A stretch of 64,000 bases of DNA. Origin: Streptomyces sp. NBC_01306 (GTDB lineage: Bacteria; Actinomycetota; Actinomycetes; Streptomycetales; Streptomycetaceae). The stretch covers positions 1,178,001-1,242,000 of the forward strand of contig NZ_JAPEPC010000001.1 in the NCBI RefSeq assembly GCF_026340465.1, given 5' to 3'. The position numbers were made by a program, and so were the translations under genes. Of this stretch, positions 17,193 to 25,937 are shown piece after piece. Numbering within the stretch: position 1 is the first letter of the stretch; every line of letters starts with the position of its first letter. A model generated the notes under the pieces. The model was not told the origin of the DNA. It saw only the letters and a list, made by a program, of their open reading frames with translations, and did no database searches.

Positions 17193-19765
17193 AGCTGGAT
17201 CTGCCTTTCTGCCGATGGGGTGGCCGTGGTGGAGCCGACGGGCGGCGTGGAGCCCGCGGCTGCCGGTCCCGTGGCCGCTCTCAGGGTGAGGACCATGGTC
17301 ATGCCGCCGCCTGGGGTGTCCTCGGCGCCGAGCGTGCCGCCCATGGCCTCGGCGAAGCCGCGGGCGACCGCGAGTCCGAGGCCGACGCCCACGCCGCGCG
17401 GGGCGTCGCCGAGGCGCTGGAAGGGTTCGAAGATGCGTTCCTTGGCCTCGTCGGGGACGCCGGGCCCCCGGTCGGCGACGCGCAGTTCCACGCGGTCGCC
17501 CAGCGCGCTGGCGGCCACGGTGACGGGCACGTCCCCGGGGTTGTACTTGACGGCGTTCTCGACGATGTTCGCGACGGCCCGCTCCAGCAGGCCCGGGTCG
17601 ACGGCCACCATGGGCAGCGTCTCCGGGATGTCCAGCTCGGCGCTGCCCTCGGGGACCCCGCCCAGCGCCATCGGGACGACCTCGTCGAGGTCGATCTCGC
17701 GGATCAGCGGGGTGACGGTGCCGGTCTGGAGCCGCGAGACGTCCAGGAGGTTGCCCACGAGGTGGTCGAGGCGGTCCGCGCCGTCCTCGATGCCCGCGAG
17801 CAGTTCCGTCTCGTCCTCGTCCGACCAGGAGACGTCGTCGGAGCGCAGCGAGCTGACAGCCGCCTTGATGGCGGCGAGCGGGGTCCGCAGATCGTGACTG
17901 ACGGCCGCGAGGAGCGCCGTACGGATGCGGTTGCCCTCGGCCAGCCTGCGGGCCTCCTCGGCCTCGCCGACGAGGCGCCGGCGGTCCAGTACGACGGCGG
18001 CCTGGGCGGCGAAGGCGCCGAGCACCCTGCGGTCCTCGGCGGGCAGCACACGGCCGGTGAGCGCCATCGCCATATGGTCGCCGATCGGCATGTCCACGTC
18101 GGCGTCCTCGGGGCGTGCCAGTGGCCGGGGCCCGACGCTGCCCACGCAGACCCATGGGTCGACGTCGCTCTTCCGTTCGAGGAGTGCCACGGAGTCCATG
18201 GCGAACGTCTCCTTCACCCGTTCGAGAAGCGCGTCCAGTGAGGTCTCGCCGCGCAGGACGCTGCCTGCCAGGAAGGAGAGGATCTCGGACTCGGCGCGCA
18301 GCCTCGCCGCCTGGTGGGTGCGGCGGGCCGCCTGGTCCACCACGGACGCCACCGCCACGGCCACCGACACGAAGATCACGATGGCGACGATGTTCTTGGA
18401 GTTCGAGATCGTCAGCAGATGCAGCGGTGGCGCGAAGTAGTAGTTCAGCAGCAGCGAGCCGAAGGCCGCCGACGCGAGCGCCGGCAGCAGCCCGCCGAGC
18501 AGCGCGGCGGCCACCGTCAGCGACAGGAAGAGCAGCATGTCGTTGGCGAGGCCGAGCTCGGCGTCGATGTTGGTCAGCAGCACGGTGAGGAGGGCCGGTC
18601 CGACGACCCCGGCCAGCCAGCCCCAGATGATCCGTACGTGCCCCAGGCGCGCCCCGCGTGCGACCGGCAGCCCGCGCCCCTTGGCGACCTCCTCGTGGGT
18701 GACGATGTGGACGTCCAGATCGGGCCCGGAATCCCGGGCCACGGTCTGTCCGACGCCGGGGCCGAAGATGTACTGCCAGGTCTTGCGGCGGCTGGAGCCG
18801 AGCACGATCTGGGTGGCGTTGACCCCGCGGGCGAATTCCAGCAGCGCGGAGGGGATGTCCTCCCCTATGACGTGGTGGAAGGTGCCGCCCAGGTCCTCCA
18901 CCAGCGTCCGCTGGAACGCCAGCTCCTTGGGCGAGGCTGAGGTCAGGCCGTCGCTCCGGGCGATGTAGACGGCGAGGATCTCGCTGCCCGAGCCCTTCGC
19001 GGCCATCCTGGCCGCGCGGCGGATGAGCGTACGGCCCTCGGGGCCGCCGGTGAGTCCCACCACGATGCGCTCGCGGGCCTGCCAGGTGGAGCGGATGTTG
19101 TGCTCGCCGCGGTACTGCTGGAGGTACTCGTCCACCCGGTCGGCCACCCAGAGCAGCGCGAGCTCGCGCAGGGCGGTGAGGTTGCCGGGGCGGAAGTAGT
19201 TGGAGAGGGCAGCGTCGACCTTGTCGGGCTTGTAGATGTTGCCGTGGGCCATCCGGCGGCGCAGCGAATGGGGCGACATGTCGACCAGTTCGAGCTGGTC
19301 GGCCCGGCGGACCACTTCGTCAGGGACGGTCTCGCGCTGGGCGACGCCCGTGATCGACTCGACGACGTCGCCGAGCGACTCCAGATGCTGGATGTTGACG
19401 GCCGAGACGACGTCGATGCCCGCCTTGAGCAGCTCCTCCACGTCCTGCCAGCGCTTGGCGTTGCGCGAGCCCGGGACATTGGTGTGGGCCAGCTCGTCGA
19501 CCAGGGCGACAGCTGGCGCGCGTTCCAGGACCGCGTCCACGTCCATTTCGGTGAAGACGCCGCCGCGGTAGCCGATCTCACGGCGCTGGATCTGCTCCAG
19601 GCCGTGCATCATCACCTCCGTGCGCGGCCGGTCGTGGTGCTCGACGAAGGCGACGACGCAGTCGGTTCCCCGCTCCACCCTGCGGTGGGCCTCGGACAGC
19701 ATCGCGTACGTCTTCCCGACGCCCGGTGCCGCGCCGAGGAATATTCGAAGCTTGCCTCGTGCCAT
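17189..19765 (-). CDS. kdpD: Sensor histidine kinase KdpD
   Basis: This 858-residue sensor carries an N-terminal KdpD domain with Walker A GAAPGVGKT (residues 11-19) and ALVDELAHTNVPGSRN, then a universal-stress-protein-like domain. Four membrane spans lie around residues 380-480, followed by a GAF-like segment and the HisKA/HATPase module, with the phospho-acceptor His near residue 625 in SHDLRTPLAAIKAA. The N-terminal ATP loop binds c-di-AMP in some firmicutes. All expected domains are present. It is the first gene of the kdpDE pair and has a 13-bp sequence 97 bases upstream that recurs before the kdpFABC operon. Confidence 0.94.
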   Translation of the reverse strand: MARGKLRIFLGAAPGVGKTYAMLSEAHRRVERGTDCVVAFVEHHDRPRTEVMMHGLEQIQRREIGYRGGVFTEMDVDAVLERAPAVALVDELAHTNVPGSRNAKRWQDVEELLKAGIDVVSAVNIQHLESLGDVVESITGVAQRETVPDEVVRRADQLELVDMSPHSLRRRMAHGNIYKPDKVDAALSNYFRPGNLTALRELALLWVADRVDEYLQQYRGEHNIRSTWQARERIVVGLTGGPEGRTLIRRAARMAAKGSGSEILAVYIARSDGLTSASPKELAFQRTLVEDLGGTFHHVIGEDIPSALLEFARGVNATQIVLGSSRRKTWQYIFGPGVGQTVARDSGPDLDVHIVTHEEVAKGRGLPVARGARLGHVRIIWGWLAGVVGPALLTVLLTNIDAELGLANDMLLFLSLTVAAALLGGLLPALASAAFGSLLLNYYFAPPLHLLTISNSKNIVAIVIFVSVAVAVASVVDQAARRTHQAARLRAESEILSFLAGSVLRGETSLDALLERVKETFAMDSVALLERKSDVDPWVCVGSVGPRPLARPEDADVDMPIGDHMAMALTGRVLPAEDRRVLGAFAAQAAVVLDRRRLVGEAEEARRLAEGNRIRTALLAAVSHDLRTPLAAIKAAVSSLRSDDVSWSDEDETELLAGIEDGADRLDHLVGNLLDVSRLQTGTVTPLIREIDLDEVVPMALGGVPEGSAELDIPETLPMVAVDPGLLERAVANIVENAVKYNPGDVPVTVAASALGDRVELRVADRGPGVPDEAKERIFEPFQRLGDAPRGVGVGLGLAVARGFAEAMGGTLGAEDTPGGGMTMVLTLRAATGPAAAGSTPPVGSTTATPSAERQIQL

Positions 19766-19861
19766 GGCCCCATTGTCTTTCAGAGAACGGGTGAGTACTC
19801 TCCGTCGACCTTACGGCCAGGGATTCCGGCATAACGGACGGGGGGCCGCATCTGCGGGTGT

Positions 19862-19874
19862 CTTGACGCGATCC
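19862..19874 (-). promoter_or_regulatory. Candidate KdpE box upstream of kdpD
   Basis: The 13-mer CTTGACGCGATCC (plus strand) is found here and again at 30675-30687 before the kdpFABC operon. It has the same orientation relative to the gene and lies about 100 bases from the start codon in both cases. A shared KdpE-binding element is the simplest reading. It is not tested. Confidence 0.5.
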
Positions 19875-19979
19875 TGATGACTGCGGCGGGCCCTGGTCGG
19901 GCAGGACCCGCCGGGTCGGATGTCCTGGACTGCCACCCCCGGTGGACGGCATCGGCCGAGCAGCCGCCACCGGCATCCG

Positions 19980-21122
19980 TCAGGCAGCCGCCACGCCCCC
20001 GCGCTCTCCCCCCTCGGCGTGAATCGGGCTCTCCGAGCCCGTCAGCGGGACGCCCGTCCCTCCCCGCCGGGCCGCCACGATCTCCGCCGCTATCGACAGG
20101 GCGGTCTCCTCGGGGGTGCGGGCGCCGAGGTCGAGGCCGATCGGCGACCTCAGCCGGGCCAGCTCCCCCTCGGTCAGACCGACGTCACGCAGCCGCCGGT
20201 CGCGGTCCAGATGGGTCCGGCGCGACCCCATGGCGCCGACGAACGCGACCGGCATCCGGAGCGCCTCCTTCAGCAGGGGGATGTCGAACTTGGCGTCGTG
20301 GGTGAGCACGCACAGGACCGTGCGCCCGTCGGTCCGGGCACGCCGCAGATAGCGGTGCGGCCAGTCGACCACGATGTCGTCGGCCTCGGGGAAGCGGTCC
20401 CTCGTGGCGAAGACGGGCCGGGCGTCGCACAACGTCACGTGGTAGCCGAGGAACTTGCCCGCGCGCACGAGCGCCGCGGCGAAGTCGACCGCGCCGAAGA
20501 CGATCATGCGGGGCGGCGGCACGTTCGCTTCGACGAGCAGCGTGAGACCGCCGGGGCAGTGCGATCCGTCCTCCGAGAGGCCGACCGTGCCGGTGCGCCC
20601 GGCGTCCAGCATGGCCCGGGCCTCGGCCGCCGCCGTCCGGTCCAGTTCCGCGCCGCCGCCGATGCTCCCTTCGTGCGGGCCGTCGGGGCGTACGGCCAGG
20701 GCCCTGCCGAGGAGTCCGGCCGGGCCCCGGACGACCCGGGCGACCGCCACCGGCTCCCCTTGGGCGGCGCCGGCCAGCACCGCCCGGAACACCGACCGCC
20801 AGGGCGCGTCTGCGGCGACCGGCGTGACCATGATGTCCAGGGTCCCGCCGCAGGTGAGCCCCGCCGCGAAGGCGTCCTCGTCGCTGTAGCCGAAGCGTTG
20901 GACGACCGTCTCCCCGTCCGCCAGCGCCTGTCGGCACAGCTCGTACACCTCGGCCTCCACACAGCCTCCGGAGACCGAGCCGATGACCTTCCCCCCGCCG
21001 TCGACGGCCAGGGCGGCGCCGGGGCCGCGCGGGGCGCTGCCACCGACGGCGACGACGGTGGCGACGGCGAAGTCCCGGCCCTCCTCGGCCCAGCGGTGCA
21101 GCTCGTCGGCGATGTCAAGCAC
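19980..21122 (-). CDS. XdhC/CoxI (PaoD-like) molybdenum cofactor insertion chaperone
   Basis: This 380-residue protein has the XdhC N-domain (GSAPRGPGAALAVDGGGKV, GSVSGGCVE, LTCGGTLDI) and a C-terminal Rossmann-like domain (IVFGAVDFAAAL, then FVGAMGSRRTH). Such chaperones bind Moco, help sulfurate or exchange it, and insert it in the large subunit. It is last in the operon, overlapping the molybdenum subunit gene by eight bases. This matches the order of E. coli paoABCD (yagTSRQ), where the last gene is the dedicated chaperone. Confidence 0.9.
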   Translation of the reverse strand: MLDIADELHRWAEEGRDFAVATVVAVGGSAPRGPGAALAVDGGGKVIGSVSGGCVEAEVYELCRQALADGETVVQRFGYSDEDAFAAGLTCGGTLDIMVTPVAADAPWRSVFRAVLAGAAQGEPVAVARVVRGPAGLLGRALAVRPDGPHEGSIGGGAELDRTAAAEARAMLDAGRTGTVGLSEDGSHCPGGLTLLVEANVPPPRMIVFGAVDFAAALVRAGKFLGYHVTLCDARPVFATRDRFPEADDIVVDWPHRYLRRARTDGRTVLCVLTHDAKFDIPLLKEALRMPVAFVGAMGSRRTHLDRDRRLRDVGLTEGELARLRSPIGLDLGARTPEETALSIAAEIVAARRGGTGVPLTGSESPIHAEGGERGGVAAA

Positions 21123-23256
21123 GCGGGTCCCCCGTACCGGCCAGGATGACGCGGTCGGGCCTGATGGGCAGGGCCCGGTGGCGTACGCCCGTCGCGTGCC
21201 AGACCGCGTTGGCGATGGCCGCCGCGGCGCCCACGATGCCGATCTCGCCGATGCCCTTGATACCGACCGGGTCGTCCGGGTCGTCGGTGGCCGGGTCCTC
21301 GATCCAGTCCGCCTCGATGGCGGGCACGTCGGCGTGCGTGGCGACGTGGTACCCCGCGAGGTCGGCGCCGTAGTGACCGCCGGAGGCGCGGTCCCGGACC
21401 GCCTCCTCGTGCAGGGCCATGGAGATGCCCCAGGTCATTCCGCCGAGGAACTGGTTGCGGGCGGTGAGCGGGTTGACGATCCGGCCCGCCGCAAAGATGC
21501 CGAGCATCCGCCGTACACGTACCTCGCCGGTGGCGACGTCCACGGCGACCTCGGCGAACTGCGCCCCGAAGGAGTGCCGTTCCTTCTTTTCGAGTGCGCC
21601 GATGGCCTCGGTGGTGTCCGACCGCACCGTGATGCCCTCCGGCGGGATGTCACCGCCCGGGACGAGCCGCCCGCGCAGTTCGCCGGCCGCGGCCGTGATC
21701 GCCCATGCCCAGGACCTGGTGCCCATCGACCCGCCGGCGATCATCGCCGGTCCGAAGTCGCTGTCGCCGATCCGTACCCGGACCCGGTCCGGGGCTGCCT
21801 CCAGCGCGTCGGCCGCCACCAGCGTGAGCGCGGTCCGCGCGCCCGTTCCGATGTCCGCCGCGGAGATCCGCACGGTGAAGGTGCCGTCCGCCTCAGCCGT
21901 CACAGCGGCCGTGGACGGTGCGGCCCCTGCCGGGAACGAAGCCGCCGCCGTGCCGGTGCCGAGCAGCCAGCGCCCCTCGGTACGCAGGCCGGGACGGGGG
22001 TCCCGGTCCGCCCAGCCGAACCTGCGCGCGCCTTCCCGGAAGCAGCCGTTCAGGTTCCGGCCGCTGAAGGGCAGGCCGGAGACGGGGCCCCGCTCCGGCT
22101 CGTTGCGGGCGCGCAGCTCGATCGGGTCGATGCCGCACTTCTCGGCGAGTTCGTCGAGCGCCGACTCCAGCGCGAACGACCCCGGCGCCTCGCCCGGTGC
22201 GCGCATGAAGGTCGGTGTCGGTACGTCGAGGCGCACCACCCGGTTGGCCGTGTGGTGGGCGTCGGCGTCGTACATGACGCGTGGCACCCCGGCGCTCGGC
22301 TCGATGAACTCGTGCACGGATGAGGTGAGACTCAGGGAGCGGTGTTCCAGCGCGCGCAGCCGCCCGTCGGGGCCGGCGCCGAGCCTGAGCCGCTGCGCGG
22401 TGGGGCTGCGGTAGCCGGCCAGCGAGAACATCTGACGGCGGGTCAGCACGACGCGGACCGGGCGCTGGAGGACGGTCGCTGCCATCACCGCGGCGACCTG
22501 GTGGGCGCGCGCACCCTTGCTCCCGAAGCCGCCGCCGACGTGTTCGGACCGCACGCGGACCGAGGCGGGGTCGAGCGAGAACAGATTCGCCAGCTCACCC
22601 GCGACCCAGGTGGTGCCCTGGTTGGAGTCGACGACTTCGAGCCGGCCGCCCTCCCAGAGGGCCGTGGCCGCATGTGGCTCCATCATGCTGTGGTGCTCTT
22701 CGGGGGTGGTGTACTCCTCGTCCACGACGACGGCGGACGCGGCGAGTTCGGCCTCCAGGTCCCCCTTCGCGGTCACGGCCGGCATATGGCCGTCCACGGG
22801 ATACGCGTCCGGACGGTCGGCGGTGAACCCGACGTCGTGCGGTTCCACGTCGTACTCCACGACCAGCGCCTCGGCGGCCTCCCTGGCCTGCTCGGACGTC
22901 TCGGCGACGACCAGCGCCACCGGCCACCCCATGAACGGCACCCGGTCCTGCTGGAAGAGCGCACAGGTCGGGTCGGGCGGGCCTCCCAGGAGGCCGACGT
23001 AGTCGGAGTCGACGCGCGGCGCGTTGCCGTGGTGGAGGACGGCGAGAACCCCGGGCATCGCGAGGATCTCGGCGGTCTCCATCGCGCGGATCCGGCCACG
23101 GGCGACGGTGGACAGCACCAGCCAGCCGTGGGCCAGTTCGGCGAAGGGGATCTCACCCGCGTAGCGGGCGGCCCCGGTGACCTTGTCGCGGCCCTCCACC
23201 CGGATGTGCGCGGTCCCGACCGCGCTCTTCAGCCTGGTGGTCGTGGTGGTGGTCAT
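21115..23256 (-). CDS. Aldehyde oxidoreductase / xanthine dehydrogenase family, molybdenum subunit
   Basis: This 713-residue large subunit binds the molybdopterin-cytosine-dinucleotide cofactor. The GGGFGSKG motif and GGSMGTRSWAW are seen, and the catalytic base Glu is in GIKGIGEIGIVGAAAAI near the C-terminus. Length and motifs fit PaoC/YagR better than eukaryotic-type xanthine dehydrogenase. Substrates are probably aldehydes, perhaps aromatic, which are hydroxylated to acids; purines remain possible. It overlaps both neighbours (ATGA with the FAD gene, eight bases with the chaperone gene). All parts of the enzyme are therefore made from one mRNA. Confidence 0.9.
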   Translation of the reverse strand: MTTTTTTRLKSAVGTAHIRVEGRDKVTGAARYAGEIPFAELAHGWLVLSTVARGRIRAMETAEILAMPGVLAVLHHGNAPRVDSDYVGLLGGPPDPTCALFQQDRVPFMGWPVALVVAETSEQAREAAEALVVEYDVEPHDVGFTADRPDAYPVDGHMPAVTAKGDLEAELAASAVVVDEEYTTPEEHHSMMEPHAATALWEGGRLEVVDSNQGTTWVAGELANLFSLDPASVRVRSEHVGGGFGSKGARAHQVAAVMAATVLQRPVRVVLTRRQMFSLAGYRSPTAQRLRLGAGPDGRLRALEHRSLSLTSSVHEFIEPSAGVPRVMYDADAHHTANRVVRLDVPTPTFMRAPGEAPGSFALESALDELAEKCGIDPIELRARNEPERGPVSGLPFSGRNLNGCFREGARRFGWADRDPRPGLRTEGRWLLGTGTAAASFPAGAAPSTAAVTAEADGTFTVRISAADIGTGARTALTLVAADALEAAPDRVRVRIGDSDFGPAMIAGGSMGTRSWAWAITAAAGELRGRLVPGGDIPPEGITVRSDTTEAIGALEKKERHSFGAQFAEVAVDVATGEVRVRRMLGIFAAGRIVNPLTARNQFLGGMTWGISMALHEEAVRDRASGGHYGADLAGYHVATHADVPAIEADWIEDPATDDPDDPVGIKGIGEIGIVGAAAAIANAVWHATGVRHRALPIRPDRVILAGTGDPRA

Positions 23257-24245
23257 CGGGCGGCCTCCTCGGCGAGTTCGGTCAGCACCGCCACGACGAG
23301 ATTGCGCATCAGCGCCACCTTGTATCCGTTGTGCGGCAGCGGTTCGGCGGCCGCCAGTTCGGCGTCCGCGGCGGCGGCGAACGTCTCACTGCCGGCGGGC
23401 GCCCCGGTCAGCACCGCTTCGGCCGCCCGGGCCCGCCACGGGCGGGACGCGACCGCCCCGAAGGCCAGGCGTACGTCGTGGACCACTCCGTCCCGGACGT
23501 CGAGCGCGGCGGCGATCGAGCCGATCGCGAAGGCGTACGAGGCGCGCTCGCGCACCTTCCGGTAGCGGGAGAAGGCCGCGACCGGGGCGGGCGGCAGGGT
23601 GAGGCCGGTGATCAGCGCCCCCGGCGGCAGAGCGGTCTCCAGATGTGGGGTGTCACCCACGGGCGTGTAGAACTCCGTGAGGGGCAACTCGCCGGGTCCG
23701 TCGGCCGTTTCGTACGACACGACGGCGTCGAAGGCGGTCAGTGCCACGCCCATGTCCGAGGGATGGACCGCCGCACAGTGGTCGGACGCGCCCAGGATGG
23801 CGTGGTTGTGGTGCTCGCCCTCGATGGCGGGGCAACCGCTGCCGGGGACGCGCTTGTTGCACGGTTTGGTCACGTCCGTGAAGTAGCCGCAGCGGGTGCG
23901 CTGGAGCAGGTTCCCGCCGACGGTGGCCATGTTGCGCAGTTGCCCGGAGGCACCGGCCAGCACGGCCTGTGTCAACGCCGGGTAGTTCCGGCGGACTTCG
24001 GGGTGTGCGGCGAGGTCGCTGTTGGTGACGGTCGCGCCGATCCGCAGACCGCCGCCGTCGGCCGCCTCGATACGGTCCAGGGGCAGTTCGCGTACGTCGA
24101 CGAGGCGAGTGGGGCGCTCGACGCCGGCCTTCATCAGGTCGACGAGGTTGGTGCCACCGCCGAGATACCGGGCGCCGGAATCGGCGTCGAGCAGCGCGAG
24201 GGCGCCGGAGACGTCGAACGCACGCTCATATCCGAACTCCTTCAT
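23253..24245 (-). CDS. Aldehyde oxidoreductase FAD-binding subunit, PaoB-like with extra Fe-S insert
   Basis: This 330-residue subunit has the FAD motif ARYLGGGTNLVDLMKAG and ATVGGNLLQRTRC. Between them and the rest is a Cys-rich insert: RCGYFTDV, KPCNKRVPGSGC, ASDHCAAVHPSDM. Those four cysteines match the extra [4Fe-4S] site of E. coli PaoB, which ordinary xanthine dehydrogenase FAD subunits lack. Start ATG 24245 (MKEFGYERAF) overlaps the stop of the 2Fe-2S gene by four bases. The frame itself runs further upstream through a repeat. Confidence 0.9.
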   Translation of the reverse strand: MKEFGYERAFDVSGALALLDADSGARYLGGGTNLVDLMKAGVERPTRLVDVRELPLDRIEAADGGGLRIGATVTNSDLAAHPEVRRNYPALTQAVLAGASGQLRNMATVGGNLLQRTRCGYFTDVTKPCNKRVPGSGCPAIEGEHHNHAILGASDHCAAVHPSDMGVALTAFDAVVSYETADGPGELPLTEFYTPVGDTPHLETALPPGALITGLTLPPAPVAAFSRYRKVRERASYAFAIGSIAAALDVRDGVVHDVRLAFGAVASRPWRARAAEAVLTGAPAGSETFAAAADAELAAAEPLPHNGYKVALMRNLVVAVLTELAEEAAR

Positions 24246-24877
24246 GCCGCCGCTCCCCCTGCCGCCGAGGCCGCTGCGGCCCCTGTGGTGTCTGTGCTCT
24301 CTGTGGTCTCTGTGGTCTCTGTGGTCGATCCGTGGGCCGCCGCCGCGCGGGCGACCGCCTGCACGATCGACACATAGGCGCCGCAGCGGCACAGGTTGCC
24401 GCTCATCCGCTCCCGGATCTCCTCGGCGGTCAGCGGGGTCGGACCCGCCTCGGGCCGCACATCACCGGTGACGGCGCTCGGCCAGCCCGCCGCGTGTTCC
24501 TCGATCACCGCCACCGCCGAACAGATCTGTCCCGGCGTGCAGTAGCCGCACTGATATCCGTCCAGGTCGAGGAACGCCTGCTGGACCGGGTGCAGTTGAC
24601 CGCCTTCTTCGGCGACGCCCTCGATGGTGGTGATCTCGCGCCCCTCGGCCGCCACGGCGAGTTGCAGACAGGCCACGGCACGGCGCCCGTCGAGCAGGAC
24701 GGTGCAGGCACCGCACTGCCCCTGGTCGCAGCCCTTCTTGGTGCCGGTCAGATCGAGCCGCTCGCGCAGTGCGTCGAGCAGGGTGGTGCGGTGGTCGACG
24801 GGCAGCGTGTGTTTCTCGCCGTTGACCTTCAGGGTGATGGCGCTGGACGCCGACGGGGTGGCTGGGACAGGGGCCAT
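24242..24877 (-). CDS. Aldehyde oxidoreductase [2Fe-2S] subunit, PaoA-like
   Basis: This 211-residue subunit has two [2Fe-2S] clusters. The plant-ferredoxin type is KKGCDQGQCGACTV with a fourth Cys in AVACLQ. The second is YQCGYCTPGQI with GNLCRCGAY. E. coli PaoA carries a Tat signal, but none is seen here (MAPVPATPSASS), so this version should be cytoplasmic. The last 25 residues are a Thr/Glu/Ala tail encoded by 9-bp repeats. ATG 24877 follows AAAGAAGA. It is the first gene of the operon and diverges from a TetR gene across two matching palindromes. Confidence 0.9.
   Translation of the reverse strand: MAPVPATPSASSAITLKVNGEKHTLPVDHRTTLLDALRERLDLTGTKKGCDQGQCGACTVLLDGRRAVACLQLAVAAEGREITTIEGVAEEGGQLHPVQQAFLDLDGYQCGYCTPGQICSAVAVIEEHAAGWPSAVTGDVRPEAGPTPLTAEEIRERMSGNLCRCGAYVSIVQAVARAAAAHGSTTETTETTESTDTTGAAAASAAGGAAA
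24283..24327 (-). repeat. 9-bp in-frame repeat (x5) coding a Thr/Glu tail
   Basis: Five nearly identical units of CTGTGGTCT (plus strand) encode the low-complexity C-terminus of the 2Fe-2S subunit. The unit length is a multiple of three, so copy-number changes would alter tail length without a frameshift. Confidence 0.8.
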
Positions 24878-25090
24878 GATCAGTCTTCTTTCGCGTACGC
24901 CGGAGTCCGTCGGGAGGGCGGGCCGGCAGGCGGTCGAACGAGGAGACGTAAGGGGAATCCCGGGCCTGCGACCGTGCGCGGCGAGGCGGGCTCGGGAGAA
25001 CCGCAGGCAGGGGAGGTACAAGGCGGGCGCCGGCGGGCGCCGGCCGGTCGTATCGCCGCCGGCCGAATCGCCGCTATGGTGAAGGTAAGC

Positions 25091-25132
25091 GGACAGCTGT
25101 CCATTTGCAGGGAGCGTAATGGACACCTGTCC
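25091..25132. promoter_or_regulatory. Twin TetR operator between the oxidoreductase operon and its regulator
   Basis: Two copies of GGACANNTGTCC lie at 25091-25102 (GGACAGCTGTCC, a perfect palindrome) and 25121-25132 (GGACACCTGTCC). Their centres are 30 bp apart, close to three helical turns. The inner halves also form an inverted repeat (TGTCCATT / AATGGACA). They lie 42-84 bases before the TetR start and about 215 bases before the operon start. This is a strong candidate for cooperative binding by the divergent TetR protein. Confidence 0.75.
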
Positions 25133-25174
25133 GGTTAGCAAGGGCCAAGATCGGCCACGCCGCCGGGAGGACGA

Positions 25175-25753
25175 GTGGAACAGAAGAGGGAGGCGGCGCT
25201 GCGGTCGGACGCCCAGCGCAACCGCGAGCGCATCCTCGAAGTGGCCGTGGTCGAGCTGACACGGTGCCCGAACGCCTCGCTGAGCGCGATCGCCAAGAAG
25301 GCGGGCGTCGGGCAGGGCACGTTCTACCGCAACTTCCCCAACCGCGGGGCACTCGTCCTGGAGATCTACCGCTACGAGATGCAGCAGGTCGCCGACACAG
25401 CAGCCCAGTTGCTCGGAACGCGGGAACCGGACCAGGCGCTGCGCGAGTGGATGGACCACCTGACCAGGTTCGCCATGACCAAGGCCGGCCTGGCGGACGC
25501 CATCCGGCTGGCCACCGGCGGGCCCGGGGCGCCGCCGAAACCGGGGCACACCCCGCTGACCTCCGCGGCCGGGCTCCTGCTGAGCGCCGGCGAAGAGGCC
25601 GGCACCATCCGCCCGGGGGTGACCGCCGACGACTTCCTGCTCGCCATCGCCGGCCTCTGGCAGATCGACCCGCACTCGGACTGGCAGCCGCGCGCCACCC
25701 GGCTGATGGACCTCGTGATGGACGGACTGCGGGCGGGCGCACCGGGGCGGTGA
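25175..25753 (+). CDS. TetR family regulator of the oxidoreductase operon
   Basis: This 192-residue protein has the HTH domain at about residues 12-60 (RERILEVAVVELTRC, then SLSAIAKKAGVGQGTFYRNFPNRGAL) and a helical C-terminal ligand domain. It starts at GTG 25175 after GGGAGGA. It diverges from the aldehyde oxidoreductase operon, with two matching palindromes between them. It therefore most likely represses that operon and itself, with an aldehyde or related compound as inducer. It ends before a bidirectional terminator shared with kdpC. Confidence 0.9.
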   Translation: MEQKREAALRSDAQRNRERILEVAVVELTRCPNASLSAIAKKAGVGQGTFYRNFPNRGALVLEIYRYEMQQVADTAAQLLGTREPDQALREWMDHLTRFAMTKAGLADAIRLATGGPGAPPKPGHTPLTSAAGLLLSAGEEAGTIRPGVTADDFLLAIAGLWQIDPHSDWQPRATRLMDLVMDGLRAGAPGR

Positions 25754-25791
25754 CCGCCGGCCGCCCTCCCGGCGGGCGCCGCGGTCAGGAC

Positions 25792-25840
25792 GTACGGAAG
25801 CCCGGGAACCGTGAGCGACCGGTTCCCGGGCAGTCCGTAC
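25792..25840. terminator. Bidirectional terminator between tetR and kdpC
   Basis: Outer arms GTACGGA / TCCGTAC and inner arms CCCGGGAACCG / CGGTTCCCGGG form one long stem-loop. It lies between two convergent genes. Confidence 0.8.
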
Positions 25841-25937
25841 CGCAGGGGCGGTTGGCCCCCTGATCAGCCGCAGGCGGGCCGCTTCAGCGGCACAGGGAGA
25901 TCAGCCTCGGACCGGCTGCTCGGGTGCCACGTCGGGT

